From positions 992,001-1,056,000 of the forward strand of contig NZ_CP084058.1 of the NCBI RefSeq assembly GCF_020215645.1: a DNA stretch of 64,000 bases, read 5' to 3'. Below, in pieces: positions 1-7,858 of the stretch (position 1 is the stretch's first letter; the number at the start of each line of letters is the position of its first letter). The position numbers were made by a program, and so were the translations under genes. Origin of the DNA: Nonomuraea gerenzanensis. GTDB taxonomy: Bacteria > Actinomycetota > Actinomycetes > Streptosporangiales > Streptosporangiaceae. Under the pieces are notes generated by a model, which was given only the letters and a program-made list of their open reading frames with translations, was not told the DNA's origin and made no database searches.

Positions 1-405
1 ATCATGGGGGAACTGGCAACCGCCCGCTGGTGGACCCTGTCTCAGCCGTGGGCGTTGAACCACGCCCGCCGAGCCCACTCGACACCCGAAATCCAGGAGT
101 GGAACCGCCTGCTCCCGGACGTGGAACGGACCGAGATCGTGCGACTCGTCCTGGAGGCGTTCCAGCCCGCGACCACCACTGGAACGGCCTGTGCCTCCGC
201 CGTGCCACTGCCCCAGGTATGCGTGCATACACTCGATGATTGTGGGAAGGGAGGCTTCTCCTGGGCCAACGCGGACCGCGGTTGGCGAGGGGATGCCCGT
301 GACCCGCGGTTCGGAAGGAGTGGCAAGCCTGCATGTCCCATGCGAGCGAATTCGGCAGGCAGCCGCTGGTGTTGCTCGTCGAGGACGATCCGCAGGACGC
401 GCTGA
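1..405 (+). CDS. possible 3' part of an upstream gene, cut by the window edge
   Basis: The frame is open from the first base to a TGA at 403-405. For about the first 210 bases it shows the strong G/C third-position bias of real genes here, and the translation is an ordinary amphipathic protein (EIQEWNRLLPDVERTEIVRL at about residues 31-50). After that the bias fades and the frame runs 73 bases into the next gene. This may be the tail of an upstream gene with a disturbed 3' end, or chance. No family is recognised. Confidence 0.25.
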   Translation: MMGELATARWWTLSQPWALNHARRAHSTPEIQEWNRLLPDVERTEIVRLVLEAFQPATTTGTACASAVPLPQVCVHTLDDCGKGGFSWANADRGWRGDARDPRFGRSGKPACPMRANSAGSRWCCSSRTIRRTR

Positions 406-1511
406 TCGTCGAGGAGCTGCTGGAGGACAGCGGTCTGTCCGTACGCCTGGAGTGGGCGCGATCCGTGGACGAGGCCCGGCGGGCCCTGGTCCGGTTGCGG
501 CCCCAGTGTGTGCTGGTCGACCTCGGCCTGCCCGACGCGCACGAGTTCTCGGCCCTGTCCGCGGTGATCGAGGAGGCGGGCGACGCGGCCGTCGTGGTGC
601 TCACCGGCCTGGCCGAGGAGCAGGCGGGCCTGGCGGCGGTGACAGCGGGCGCCCAGGACTACCTGGTCAAGGGCCGGGTGGAGGCCGAGTGGCTGGGCCG
701 TACCCTGCGGTATGCGATGCAGCGCAAGCAGGCCGAGCAGGCCGCCGTGGCGCTGCACGCCGAGCGCATGCGCGCCAAGGAGAACGAGCGCCTCGAACGC
801 GGCCTGCTGCCCACCCCGCTGCTGCAGAGCATGCCCATCGAGGTGGCCTCGCGCTACCGCCCCAGCAGGGGCTCGGCCACGCTCGGCGGTGACTTCTTCG
901 ACGTCGTCGAGTCCGACGACAAGGGCGTGCACGCCGTCATCGGCGACGTCTGCGGGCACGGCCCCGACGAGGCCGCCCTCGGTGTCTGCCTGCGCATCGC
1001 CTGGCGGGCGCTGGTGCTCAGCGGCGTGACCGGCACGACCCTGCTGCGCAGGCTCGAACGCATCCTGGAGGCCGAACGGCCCGGGGCCGACATCTTCGTC
1101 ACCATGTCCACCCTCGTCCTGGAGTCCGACCAGCACACGGTGCGGATCTGGCGGGCCGGTCACCCCGGCATGCTGCTGCACGACGGCGACACGGTGAGCC
1201 TGGCCGAGCCGCAGCCCAGCCTCGCGCTGGGCCTGCCGGTGGAGGCCGACTGGCAGGAGGACGTGCTGGAGCTGCCCGCCGGTGGCGGCCTCACGCTCTA
1301 CACCGACGGGCTGTTCGAGCGCCGCCTGCCCGGCGCGCCACCGCGCTGGCTCGGCGAGGAGGGGCTGCTGGAGCTGGCCCAGCGGCACGCCCATCGCGAC
1401 GGTGAGGGCTTCCTCGACGCGCTGATCGCCGACGTCGAGGAGATCACCGCGCCCGACGCGCCCGCCGACGACCTCGCCGTGGTGCACCTGCGGTGGAGAG
1501 AGCGCACATGA
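333..1511 (+). CDS. response regulator with PP2C/SpoIIE-type phosphatase output
   Basis: A cytoplasmic signalling protein of 392 residues. Residues 11-125 form a receiver domain with acidic cluster E17/D18/D19, phospho-acceptor D63, T91 and K113. A helical linker (about 126-155) leads to a SpoIIE/RsbU-type serine phosphatase domain (about 165-390) whose metal-binding acids sit in GGDFFD (D187, D190) and GDVCGHG (D205). Such proteins usually dephosphorylate anti-sigma-factor antagonists when the receiver is phosphorylated. No anti-sigma or antagonist gene is nearby, so the target is unknown. A GGAAGGAG site at 313-320 supports the ATG. The stop overlaps the next start as ATGA, so the protein is probably made together with the kinase that follows. 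Confidence 0.9.
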   Translation: MSHASEFGRQPLVLLVEDDPQDALIVEELLEDSGLSVRLEWARSVDEARRALVRLRPQCVLVDLGLPDAHEFSALSAVIEEAGDAAVVVLTGLAEEQAGLAAVTAGAQDYLVKGRVEAEWLGRTLRYAMQRKQAEQAAVALHAERMRAKENERLERGLLPTPLLQSMPIEVASRYRPSRGSATLGGDFFDVVESDDKGVHAVIGDVCGHGPDEAALGVCLRIAWRALVLSGVTGTTLLRRLERILEAERPGADIFVTMSTLVLESDQHTVRIWRAGHPGMLLHDGDTVSLAEPQPSLALGLPVEADWQEDVLELPAGGGLTLYTDGLFERRLPGAPPRWLGEEGLLELAQRHAHRDGEGFLDALIADVEEITAPDAPADDLAVVHLRWRERT

Positions 1512-3127
1512 CGGCTCCTGTCCGGAAGGGGCGCCTGCTGACCGACGCGTCCCGGCTGCGGCGGCTGACCGTGCACGGCTGGTTCCTGGTGATGATCGCG
1601 GCTCTCACCGTCCTGACCGCGGTGTGCGCGGTGACGGGCGCCGTGATGATCGACCGTACGAGCAGCCTGTCCGACCAGCTCACCACGCGCATCTCGCCCG
1701 CCGCGATCGAGGCGTCCCAGATGCAGAAGGCCCTGATCGACCAGGAGACCGGGGTCAGGGGCTTCCTGCTGACCGGCAGGGAGGAGTTCCTGCAGCCGTA
1801 CGCCGAGGGCCTGGCCGCCGAGCGGCGCAGCCGCGCGCAGGTGGCCGCCGACATCGCCGACCGGCCCGGCCTGCTCCGCGAGCTGAACACCATCAGCGCC
1901 AAGGCCGCCGCCTGGCGCAGCGAGTACGCCGAGCCCATGACGGCGGAGCGGCGCGACGGCGGCACCGTCCCCGCCGCGGCGGTGGAGGCGGGCAAACGGG
2001 CGTTCGACGAGATCAGGGTGCTGCTCGAACGGCAGAACAGCCGCCTGGCGCAGCTCCGCGTCACCTCGCGGGACGAGCTGTCGCAGGCCGAGCGGGTGCG
2101 CAACTGGGCCTTCCTGGCCATGCTCGTGCTCTTCCCGCTGGCCATGGTGGGCATGGCCGTGCTGCTGCGCCGCGCGATCGGCCGGCCGCTCGACCAGCTC
2201 CGCATCGCCTCCCGCGAGATCGCGGCCGGCGACTTCGAGCGCGTCATCCCTGCCAGGGGCCCCGCGGACATCCGCGAGGTGGCCGAGGACGTGGACCTGA
2301 TGCGCGTACGGATCGTGCAGGCGCTCGGCGACTCCCACCGGCAGCAGGTGCAACTGCGCGAGCAGGCCGCCGACCTCGACGCGCAGGCCGTGGAGCTGCG
2401 GCGCTCCAACGCCGAGCTGGAGCAGTTCGCGTACGTGGCCTCGCACGACCTCCAGGAGCCGCTGCGCAAGGTCGCCACCTTCTGCCAGCTCCTGGAGAAG
2501 CGATACGGGGAGGTGCTGGACGAGCGCGGCAAGCAGTACATCCGCTTCGCGGTCGACGGGGCCACCCGGATGCAGGTCCTCATCAACGACCTGCTGAGGT
2601 TCTCCAGAGTGGGCAGGGTGTACGACGACCGCGAGCCCGTCGACCTGGGGGAGAGCCTGGAGAAGGTGATCGACGACCTGTCGGCTCCGATCGAGGAGTC
2701 CGGCGCGAGCTTCGAGCGCCCCGACAAGCTGCCCACCATCGTCGGCGACCCCACGATGCTGCGCCTGCTCTGGCAGAACCTCATCAGCAACGCCATCAAG
2801 TTCCACGATCCGGCCCGCGCGCCGCTGATCCGCATCGGGTGCGAGCCCGACGAGGACGGCTGGAAGTTCTCCGTGTCGGACAACGGGATCGGTGTGGAGC
2901 CCGAGTTCGCCGATAAGATCTTCGTCATCTTCCAGCGCCTGCACAGCCGCGAGCAGTACAGCGGCACCGGCATCGGCCTGGCGATGTGCAAGAAGATCGT
3001 CGAGAACCACGGCGGCAGGATCTGGCTGGACACCGGCTACACCGGCGGCGCCCGGCTGTGCTTCACCCTGCCTGCCTCCACCGTGCCCGCCCGCTCCGGC
3101 ACCGAACACGAAGGAAGCAGCTCATGA
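1508..3127 (+). CDS. membrane histidine kinase, CHASE3-HAMP-HisKA-HATPase
   Basis: A sensor kinase of 539 residues. TM1 is at about 25-48, then an extracytoplasmic CHASE3-like sensor (about 50-195; QETGVRGFLLTG at 79-90 is typical), TM2 at about 200-221, HAMP to about 275, and a coiled coil. The HisKA phospho-acceptor is H313 in ASHDLQEPLRKV. The ATPase has an N box NLISNAIKF, DNGIGV and GTGIGLAMCKKI. The HisKA/ATPase part is of the phytochrome-like class often partnered with Rcp1-type regulators, which fits the next gene. An in-frame GTG exists at 1493, but ATG 1508 overlaps the preceding stop as ATGA and is preferred. The stop overlaps the next ATG in the same way. Confidence 0.92.
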   Translation: MTAPVRKGRLLTDASRLRRLTVHGWFLVMIAALTVLTAVCAVTGAVMIDRTSSLSDQLTTRISPAAIEASQMQKALIDQETGVRGFLLTGREEFLQPYAEGLAAERRSRAQVAADIADRPGLLRELNTISAKAAAWRSEYAEPMTAERRDGGTVPAAAVEAGKRAFDEIRVLLERQNSRLAQLRVTSRDELSQAERVRNWAFLAMLVLFPLAMVGMAVLLRRAIGRPLDQLRIASREIAAGDFERVIPARGPADIREVAEDVDLMRVRIVQALGDSHRQQVQLREQAADLDAQAVELRRSNAELEQFAYVASHDLQEPLRKVATFCQLLEKRYGEVLDERGKQYIRFAVDGATRMQVLINDLLRFSRVGRVYDDREPVDLGESLEKVIDDLSAPIEESGASFERPDKLPTIVGDPTMLRLLWQNLISNAIKFHDPARAPLIRIGCEPDEDGWKFSVSDNGIGVEPEFADKIFVIFQRLHSREQYSGTGIGLAMCKKIVENHGGRIWLDTGYTGGARLCFTLPASTVPARSGTEHEGSSS

Positions 3128-3591
3128 CGACCGGGCAACCCATCGAAGTCCTCCTCGTCGAGGACGACCCCGGTGACGAGCTCATCACGCGCGAGGCGTT
3201 CGAGGACAACAAGATCCGCAACAACCTCCACGTCGTCAGGGACGGCCTGGAGGCGCTCGACTTCGTCTACCGGCGCGGCGAGTACGGCACCGCGCCCCGC
3301 CCCGACCTGATCCTGCTCGATCTCAACCTGCCCAAGTACGACGGCCGGCAGGTGCTGGAACGTATCAAGGGCGACCCCGAGCTGCGCTCCATCCCCGTCG
3401 TGGTGCTCACCACCTCCTCGGCCGAGGAGGACATCCTGCGCAGCTACGAGCTGTTCGCCAACGCCTACGTGAGCAAGCCCGTCGATCTCGACCGGTTCAT
3501 GGCGGTCATCCGGCAGATCGACGAGTTCTTCGTCACGGTGGTGCGGCTGCCGGGGCGGGCGCGGGCGTACGGCGGGGACGAGAGCGTCTAG
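3124..3591 (+). CDS. single-domain response regulator, Rcp1 type
   Basis: A receiver of 155 residues with no output domain. It carries E13/D14/D15, phospho-acceptor D66 in LILLDLNLPKYDG, T96/T97 and K118 (SKPV). The longer loop before the phospho-acceptor (RRGEYGTAPRPD) is typical of the Rcp1 family that pairs with phytochrome-class kinases. It is probably phosphorylated by the kinase directly upstream and passes the signal by protein contact, possibly as a phosphate sink for the receiver-phosphatase two genes upstream (inference). ATG 3124 is coupled through ATGA. The 3' end overlaps the opposing gene by 4 bases. Confidence 0.9.
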   Translation: MTTGQPIEVLLVEDDPGDELITREAFEDNKIRNNLHVVRDGLEALDFVYRRGEYGTAPRPDLILLDLNLPKYDGRQVLERIKGDPELRSIPVVVLTTSSAEEDILRSYELFANAYVSKPVDLDRFMAVIRQIDEFFVTVVRLPGRARAYGGDESV

Positions 3592-5132
3592 TTCCGTTCG
3601 TCCCCGTCCTGTCCCGGCTCAGGGGCCGGTTCGGCTCGTGACGCCACGATCGGCTCCGGCTCCTGGTCCACAGGCGCGGGCTCGGGGTCGCGATCGGGCC
3701 GGCGGCGGCGCAGCCGTCGGCCGAGCCGCTGCCCGGCCTCCGCCGACAGCCGCACCAGGCTCCCCAGCAGCAGCGGCACCAGCAGCGCCCCCACGAGGAT
3801 CGGCGTGGCCAGATATCGGAAGTCCTGCGCCGAGATGTTGGCCAGCACGGCGAGCTGCTGCCCGGCCACCACCGCCGCCACCCCCAGCACGTACCGGTTG
3901 CGCAGCGCCCACGCCGCCAGCCCTGCCGCCACGTACGACAGGTACGCCCACGCGGCCCCCCGCCACAGCACCCAGTCCCACTCGGGCATCAGCGCCCCGG
4001 TCAGCCACGGGTCGGCGACCTGGTTGAGCTCCATCGACAACGGCCGCAGCGAGAACACCCACCGCCCGGGGAAATCCGCCACCTTGTACGGCCCCACGTA
4101 CGTGTCGGCGTTGGGCCGCCGCGAGAACCGGTAGGTCATCCCCCCGGTCGCCTGGTCGTCCTGCACCGGCCGCCACGCGATCGAGCCCCTGCACAGCCGC
4201 GCGTCCACCACCAGCCGCGGCTCGGTGACCAGCAGCCGCTGCCACAGCGCGAGCAGCTCGGTGGCGTGCAGGTCGGCCTGCTGCCAGCTGAAGTCCTTGC
4301 GCCAGATCAGCGGGTTGATCGTGTAGCAGGTGCCGCCCTCCCACCACCGCTTGATCGGCGCCACCGCCCCCATGAGGCTGATGTCCTGCGGGGTGAACAG
4401 CTCGGGCCGCTGCCGGTAGGCGACCGCGATGTCCCCGTACGCGGTGTGGTAGACGTACGTCTTCGACGGGGCCACGATGCCGAACTGCGGGAAGACCACG
4501 TTCGAGAGCACGAGCGGCAGGGCGGCGGCGAGCGTGCCGGTGAGCAGCAGCCGCAACCGCACAGCCGGGACGATCGCCACCAGCGCCAGCACGGCCACGC
4601 CCGCGATGAGGAAGCCGTTCGCGCGGAACAGCCCGAGCGCCACGAACAGCAGCGCCAGCCCGAGCAGCGCGGGCAGCCCGACGGCGCGCCGGGCGGCGAT
4701 CCGCGCGCACAGGCCGGCGATGGCCACGGCGCAGATCGTGAACGGCACGTCCTTCCACAGCGTCACCGCGAACGCGCCCACGGGCGGCGCCAGCGGCATC
4801 AGCACGGCCACCACGGTCGTCAGCAGCCGCGGCGCGCCCAGCGCCCTGAGCGACTGCGCCAGGTAGGTCAGCGCCCCGGCCATGGCCGTGGTCTGCGCGA
4901 ACGTGACGGCGCCCAGGTCACCGGTCTTGGTGAAGCTCAGCCACAGCAGCGCGTCGTAGATCACCGAGTGATCGCTCACCCAGGGCCCGACCACGGTGTG
5001 GCTGAGGTAGAGCACGGAGTCGCGGCTGAACAGGCCGGGGTAGAAGGCCGCCCACCAGCAGCCGAGCACGGCCTGGATGATCAGGAAGGTCGTCAGCGCG
5101 ACCCAGGGCCTGCGCCTGGTGTCTCTCCCCAT
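3588..5132 (-). CDS. multi-pass membrane protein, DUF6020-like (GT-C-like)
   Basis: An integral membrane protein of 514 residues with about ten hydrophobic segments and a charged Pro/Glu-rich cytoplasmic tail (about 470-514). An N-terminal hairpin is followed by FYPGLFSRDS (about 30-39) and later LWKDVPF (about 125-131). These match the pattern of DUF6020-type proteins, which resemble GT-C glycosyltransferases using lipid-linked sugars; the early acidic residue in the first extracytoplasmic loop fits that fold. The substrate is unknown. It opens the glycan locus and is read with the genes to its right, 31 bases after the deacetylase stop. Confidence 0.75.
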   Translation of the reverse strand: MGRDTRRRPWVALTTFLIIQAVLGCWWAAFYPGLFSRDSVLYLSHTVVGPWVSDHSVIYDALLWLSFTKTGDLGAVTFAQTTAMAGALTYLAQSLRALGAPRLLTTVVAVLMPLAPPVGAFAVTLWKDVPFTICAVAIAGLCARIAARRAVGLPALLGLALLFVALGLFRANGFLIAGVAVLALVAIVPAVRLRLLLTGTLAAALPLVLSNVVFPQFGIVAPSKTYVYHTAYGDIAVAYRQRPELFTPQDISLMGAVAPIKRWWEGGTCYTINPLIWRKDFSWQQADLHATELLALWQRLLVTEPRLVVDARLCRGSIAWRPVQDDQATGGMTYRFSRRPNADTYVGPYKVADFPGRWVFSLRPLSMELNQVADPWLTGALMPEWDWVLWRGAAWAYLSYVAAGLAAWALRNRYVLGVAAVVAGQQLAVLANISAQDFRYLATPILVGALLVPLLLGSLVRLSAEAGQRLGRRLRRRRPDRDPEPAPVDQEPEPIVASRAEPAPEPGQDGDERN

Positions 5133-5163
5133 GGTTCCATTCCCGAACTGAGGGGGGCACTCG

Positions 5164-5835
5164 TCAGAAGTAGCTCTCCCCTGGTGTCGGTCCCTTGCCG
5201 CGCAGCAGGGTGGGCACCGTGACGAGGTGGTAGCCGCGCTTCTTGAGCTCCTTGAGGATCTCCGGCATGACCTGCACCGTCTCCGGGACCACGTCGTGCA
5301 TGAGGATCACGCCGTCGCGCCTGGCCTGCTTGAGCACGGTCGCCTTGATCTTCTTGGTGTCGCGCAGGCTCCAGTCGAGGGTGGTGTGCGTCCACAGGAT
5401 CTGCGCCAGCTCGGTCTGGCCTGCCAGCGCGAGCACGCGCTCGTCCGTGTGCCCGTACGGCGGGCGGAACATCGTCGGGCGCCGCCCCGTGACGTCTGCG
5501 ATCACGTCCTGCGTGACCTTGAGCTCGTCGAGGATCTCGTGGTCGAGGTGGGCGGGCAGCGAGGCGTGCGAGTAGGTGTGGTTGCCGATCGCGTGCCCGC
5601 GCGCGACGAGCTGCCTGGCCACCTCGGGCCGCTCCTCCACCCGCTTGCCCACGAGGAAGAACGTGGCCTTGGCGCCCGCCTTGGACAGCGACTTGAGCAG
5701 CGCGGGGGTGTACTTGCCCGGCCCGTCGTCGAAGGTCAGCGCCAGGCATTTGACCCGGGCGCAGTCGACGGCGGCGGCCTGGGCGGGCAGGGCAGTGAAG
5801 GCTAGCGAGGCCGCGAGAAGGGCATGAATCACCAC
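5164..5835 (-). CDS. secreted polysaccharide deacetylase (NodB domain)
   Basis: A 223-residue carbohydrate esterase family 4 enzyme. Residues 1-20 are a signal peptide ending AQA. The NodB core has TFDDG (D36 catalytic base, D37 metal), HTYSH (H86 and H90, metal ligands), RPPYG (124-128) and LMHD (179-181, containing the catalytic His). It probably removes N-acetyl groups from peptidoglycan or a secreted polysaccharide outside the membrane. The GTG start at 5835 gives the best signal peptide; a second GTG follows directly. Its place beside membrane glycosyltransferases suggests processing of the surface polymer or wall made by this locus. Confidence 0.88.
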   Translation of the reverse strand: MVIHALLAASLAFTALPAQAAAVDCARVKCLALTFDDGPGKYTPALLKSLSKAGAKATFFLVGKRVEERPEVARQLVARGHAIGNHTYSHASLPAHLDHEILDELKVTQDVIADVTGRRPTMFRPPYGHTDERVLALAGQTELAQILWTHTTLDWSLRDTKKIKATVLKQARRDGVILMHDVVPETVQVMPEILKELKKRGYHLVTVPTLLRGKGPTPGESYF

Positions 5836-5899
5836 ACAGCAAAGCCTAGAGGCAACCCCGCCCGCCCATGCGGGTGGTGATGTCTCGGTCTGGGCACCT

Positions 5900-6601
5900 T
5901 CACCTGTTGAGCCTGGCCCGCAGGAACAGCGTCACACCCTTGAGCGACTTGACCGGCAGGTACCGCTCGGCGCAGACCACCGCCGACAGCCCCGCGTTCA
6001 TCAGGAACGGGGTCTTGCGCAGGTCGCTGCCACCGCCGGAGCGGCGCCGGTGGCGGGCCACGAGGGGGCGCAGGAGCACGTTCCAGCTCCAGATGCGGTC
6101 GATGGTCAGCCCGGCCTTCTCGACGACGACCGTGAGCGAGTCGCGGCCGTAGCGGCGGACGTGGCCGACGGCGTCGTCGTGCGGCGACCACAGCGACATG
6201 TCGCACGGCACCGCGATCAGCGCGTGCCCGCCGGGCGCCAGCACCCGGGCGATCTCCTCGGTGACCAGGTGGTCCTCGCGGATGTGCTCCAGGACGTCGA
6301 ACGCGGTCACCAGGTTCACGCTGGACGTCTCGAACGGCAGCGCCCGCGCGTCCGCCCTGACCGCCTTGAGCCCGCGCCGCCTGGCCGTCTCCACCGCGGC
6401 CTCGCACTGGTCGGCCGCGGTCGCGTCCCAGCCCGCCTCGATCAGCACCTTGGTGTTGCCGCCGCCCGCCGCGCCGACGTCCAGCGCCCGCCCGGGACGG
6501 CCCAGCGCGCGCAGCTCCCTGCGCAGGATGGCGCGGCGCTCGCGGTACCACCAGTGGGTCTCCTCGAGCGCGATCAGGCGGCGGATCTCAGTGGTTTCCA
6601 T
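5900..6601 (-). CDS. class I SAM-dependent methyltransferase
   Basis: A 233-residue cytoplasmic methyltransferase. Motif I is LDVGAAGGGNT at about 40-50, the acidic residue after strand 2 is in ATAADQ, motif II lies around RADARALPF, and VTAFDVLEHI is the post-II motif. The N-terminal LEETHWWYRERR is typical of enzymes found in glycan gene clusters, and the C-terminal part is hydrophobic and basic. The substrate may be a sugar or a polyprenyl-linked intermediate (inference from context only). The gene starts 3 bases after the stop of the preceding glycosyltransferase, so the two are co-transcribed. Confidence 0.85.
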   Translation of the reverse strand: METTEIRRLIALEETHWWYRERRAILRRELRALGRPGRALDVGAAGGGNTKVLIEAGWDATAADQCEAAVETARRRGLKAVRADARALPFETSSVNLVTAFDVLEHIREDHLVTEEIARVLAPGGHALIAVPCDMSLWSPHDDAVGHVRRYGRDSLTVVVEKAGLTIDRIWSWNVLLRPLVARHRRRSGGGSDLRKTPFLMNAGLSAVVCAERYLPVKSLKGVTLFLRARLNR

Positions 6602-6604
6602 TGA

Positions 6605-7750
6605 TCAGTTCCTTGTCCGGGTGAAGACCCAGCGGAGCAGGGCGAGCAGGCAGTACGTGGCCGCGACGGCGCCCGACTCGGGCGCGGCGCCCGCGGGCAC
6701 GCTGAGCACGGCCGCGGTGGTGAGGGCGTAGAGGACCGCGAAACGGAGCGCGGTGCGGACGGCCGACCGGCGACGAGCCGTGACATTGACGAGCCCGGCC
6801 AGGAGCAGCGCGCCGAGATTCGTCATCACCGGTGACCACATATCCCGTAACGGCAGATATGCCAGCGCATGCAGAAGTCCGGGAATGATCCCGATAAACA
6901 CGGAAATATCGAATATTGGACGGGTAAGTACCGCGTCCGGATGCAGCGGCGCCGGCTCCGCCCTGCGCACCTGGACCCGTGCCCGGCCCGCCGCCATCGC
7001 CCGGGCGACCCGCGCCAGCCCTTTGAGGTCGTCGAGGGCCGTCCTGACCACGCGCACCCGCGAGTCGCCGTCCTCGATCCAGTCGACCGGCACCTCGTGC
7101 ACGCGCAGCCCGTTGTGCTCGGCCAGCAGCAGCAACTCGGTGTCGAAGAACCAGGAGTCGTCCCTGATCTTGCGTACCAGCGGCCTGACGGCGTCCGTCC
7201 TGGCTGCCTTGAAGCCGCACTGCGCGTCGCTGAACCTGACCCCGAAACCATGCCTGAGCAGCGCGTTGTAGCCCCGCGACACCACCTCGCGGCGCAGCGA
7301 GCGGCGCGTGCGCGCGCCGGCCGCCAGCCGCGTGCCGACGGCGATCTCACTGTGCCCGCCGGCCACCGCCGCCACCAGCGGGAACAGGGCGTTCAGGTCG
7401 GTGGACAGATCGACGTCCATGTACGCCACGACGTCGGCCGGGCTGTCCAGCCAGGCCGCCCGCAGCGCGGCGCCGCGCCCCCTGATGTCGAGCCGGCGGG
7501 CGTGCACCTGCTCCAGCTCGGCGGCCAGCGCGGTGGCGACCGGCCAGGTGGCGTCGGTGCTGCCGTTGTCGACGATCGTGATGCGCCACGGCAGCGGGAA
7601 GCCCGCGTCGAGGAAGCGGGTCAGCGTGCGAACGCATCCGGGCAGCGCGCGCTCCTCGTTGAGCACGGGGATGACGATGTCCACGCTCGCCGGCCGGACC
7701 GCGGGATCGAGGACGCGGGGGCTCGGCTCCATGGCGGCACGCGTGTCCAT
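6605..7750 (-). CDS. GT2 glycosyltransferase (DPM1-like) with GtrA-like membrane domain
   Basis: A 381-residue two-part protein. Residues 22-250 are a family 2 glycosyltransferase related to dolichyl-phosphate mannose synthases: VIPVLNEE, DNGSTD, YMDVDLSTD and a QCGFKA motif. Residues 255-381 carry four hydrophobic segments like a GtrA/DPMII domain. Such enzymes move a sugar from a nucleotide to polyprenyl phosphate for use outside the membrane by GT-C enzymes, which fits the two GT-C-like genes on either side. About 6835-6935, at the domain junction, is clearly more AT-rich than the rest, suggesting a fused or exchanged segment. The start could also be the internal ATG at codon 7. Confidence 0.85.
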   Translation of the reverse strand: MDTRAAMEPSPRVLDPAVRPASVDIVIPVLNEERALPGCVRTLTRFLDAGFPLPWRITIVDNGSTDATWPVATALAAELEQVHARRLDIRGRGAALRAAWLDSPADVVAYMDVDLSTDLNALFPLVAAVAGGHSEIAVGTRLAAGARTRRSLRREVVSRGYNALLRHGFGVRFSDAQCGFKAARTDAVRPLVRKIRDDSWFFDTELLLLAEHNGLRVHEVPVDWIEDGDSRVRVVRTALDDLKGLARVARAMAAGRARVQVRRAEPAPLHPDAVLTRPIFDISVFIGIIPGLLHALAYLPLRDMWSPVMTNLGALLLAGLVNVTARRRSAVRTALRFAVLYALTTAAVLSVPAGAAPESGAVAATYCLLALLRWVFTRTRN

Positions 7751-7858
7751 TGGCTCCCCTGATCTGCTCGTGGCCGTGGGTCCACGGAAATGGTGCTGGG
7801 GGAGTCCAGCGGGGCGCGTGCGGCTTTTTCTGAGCCATTCCGAGAAGCGGTGAGATCT

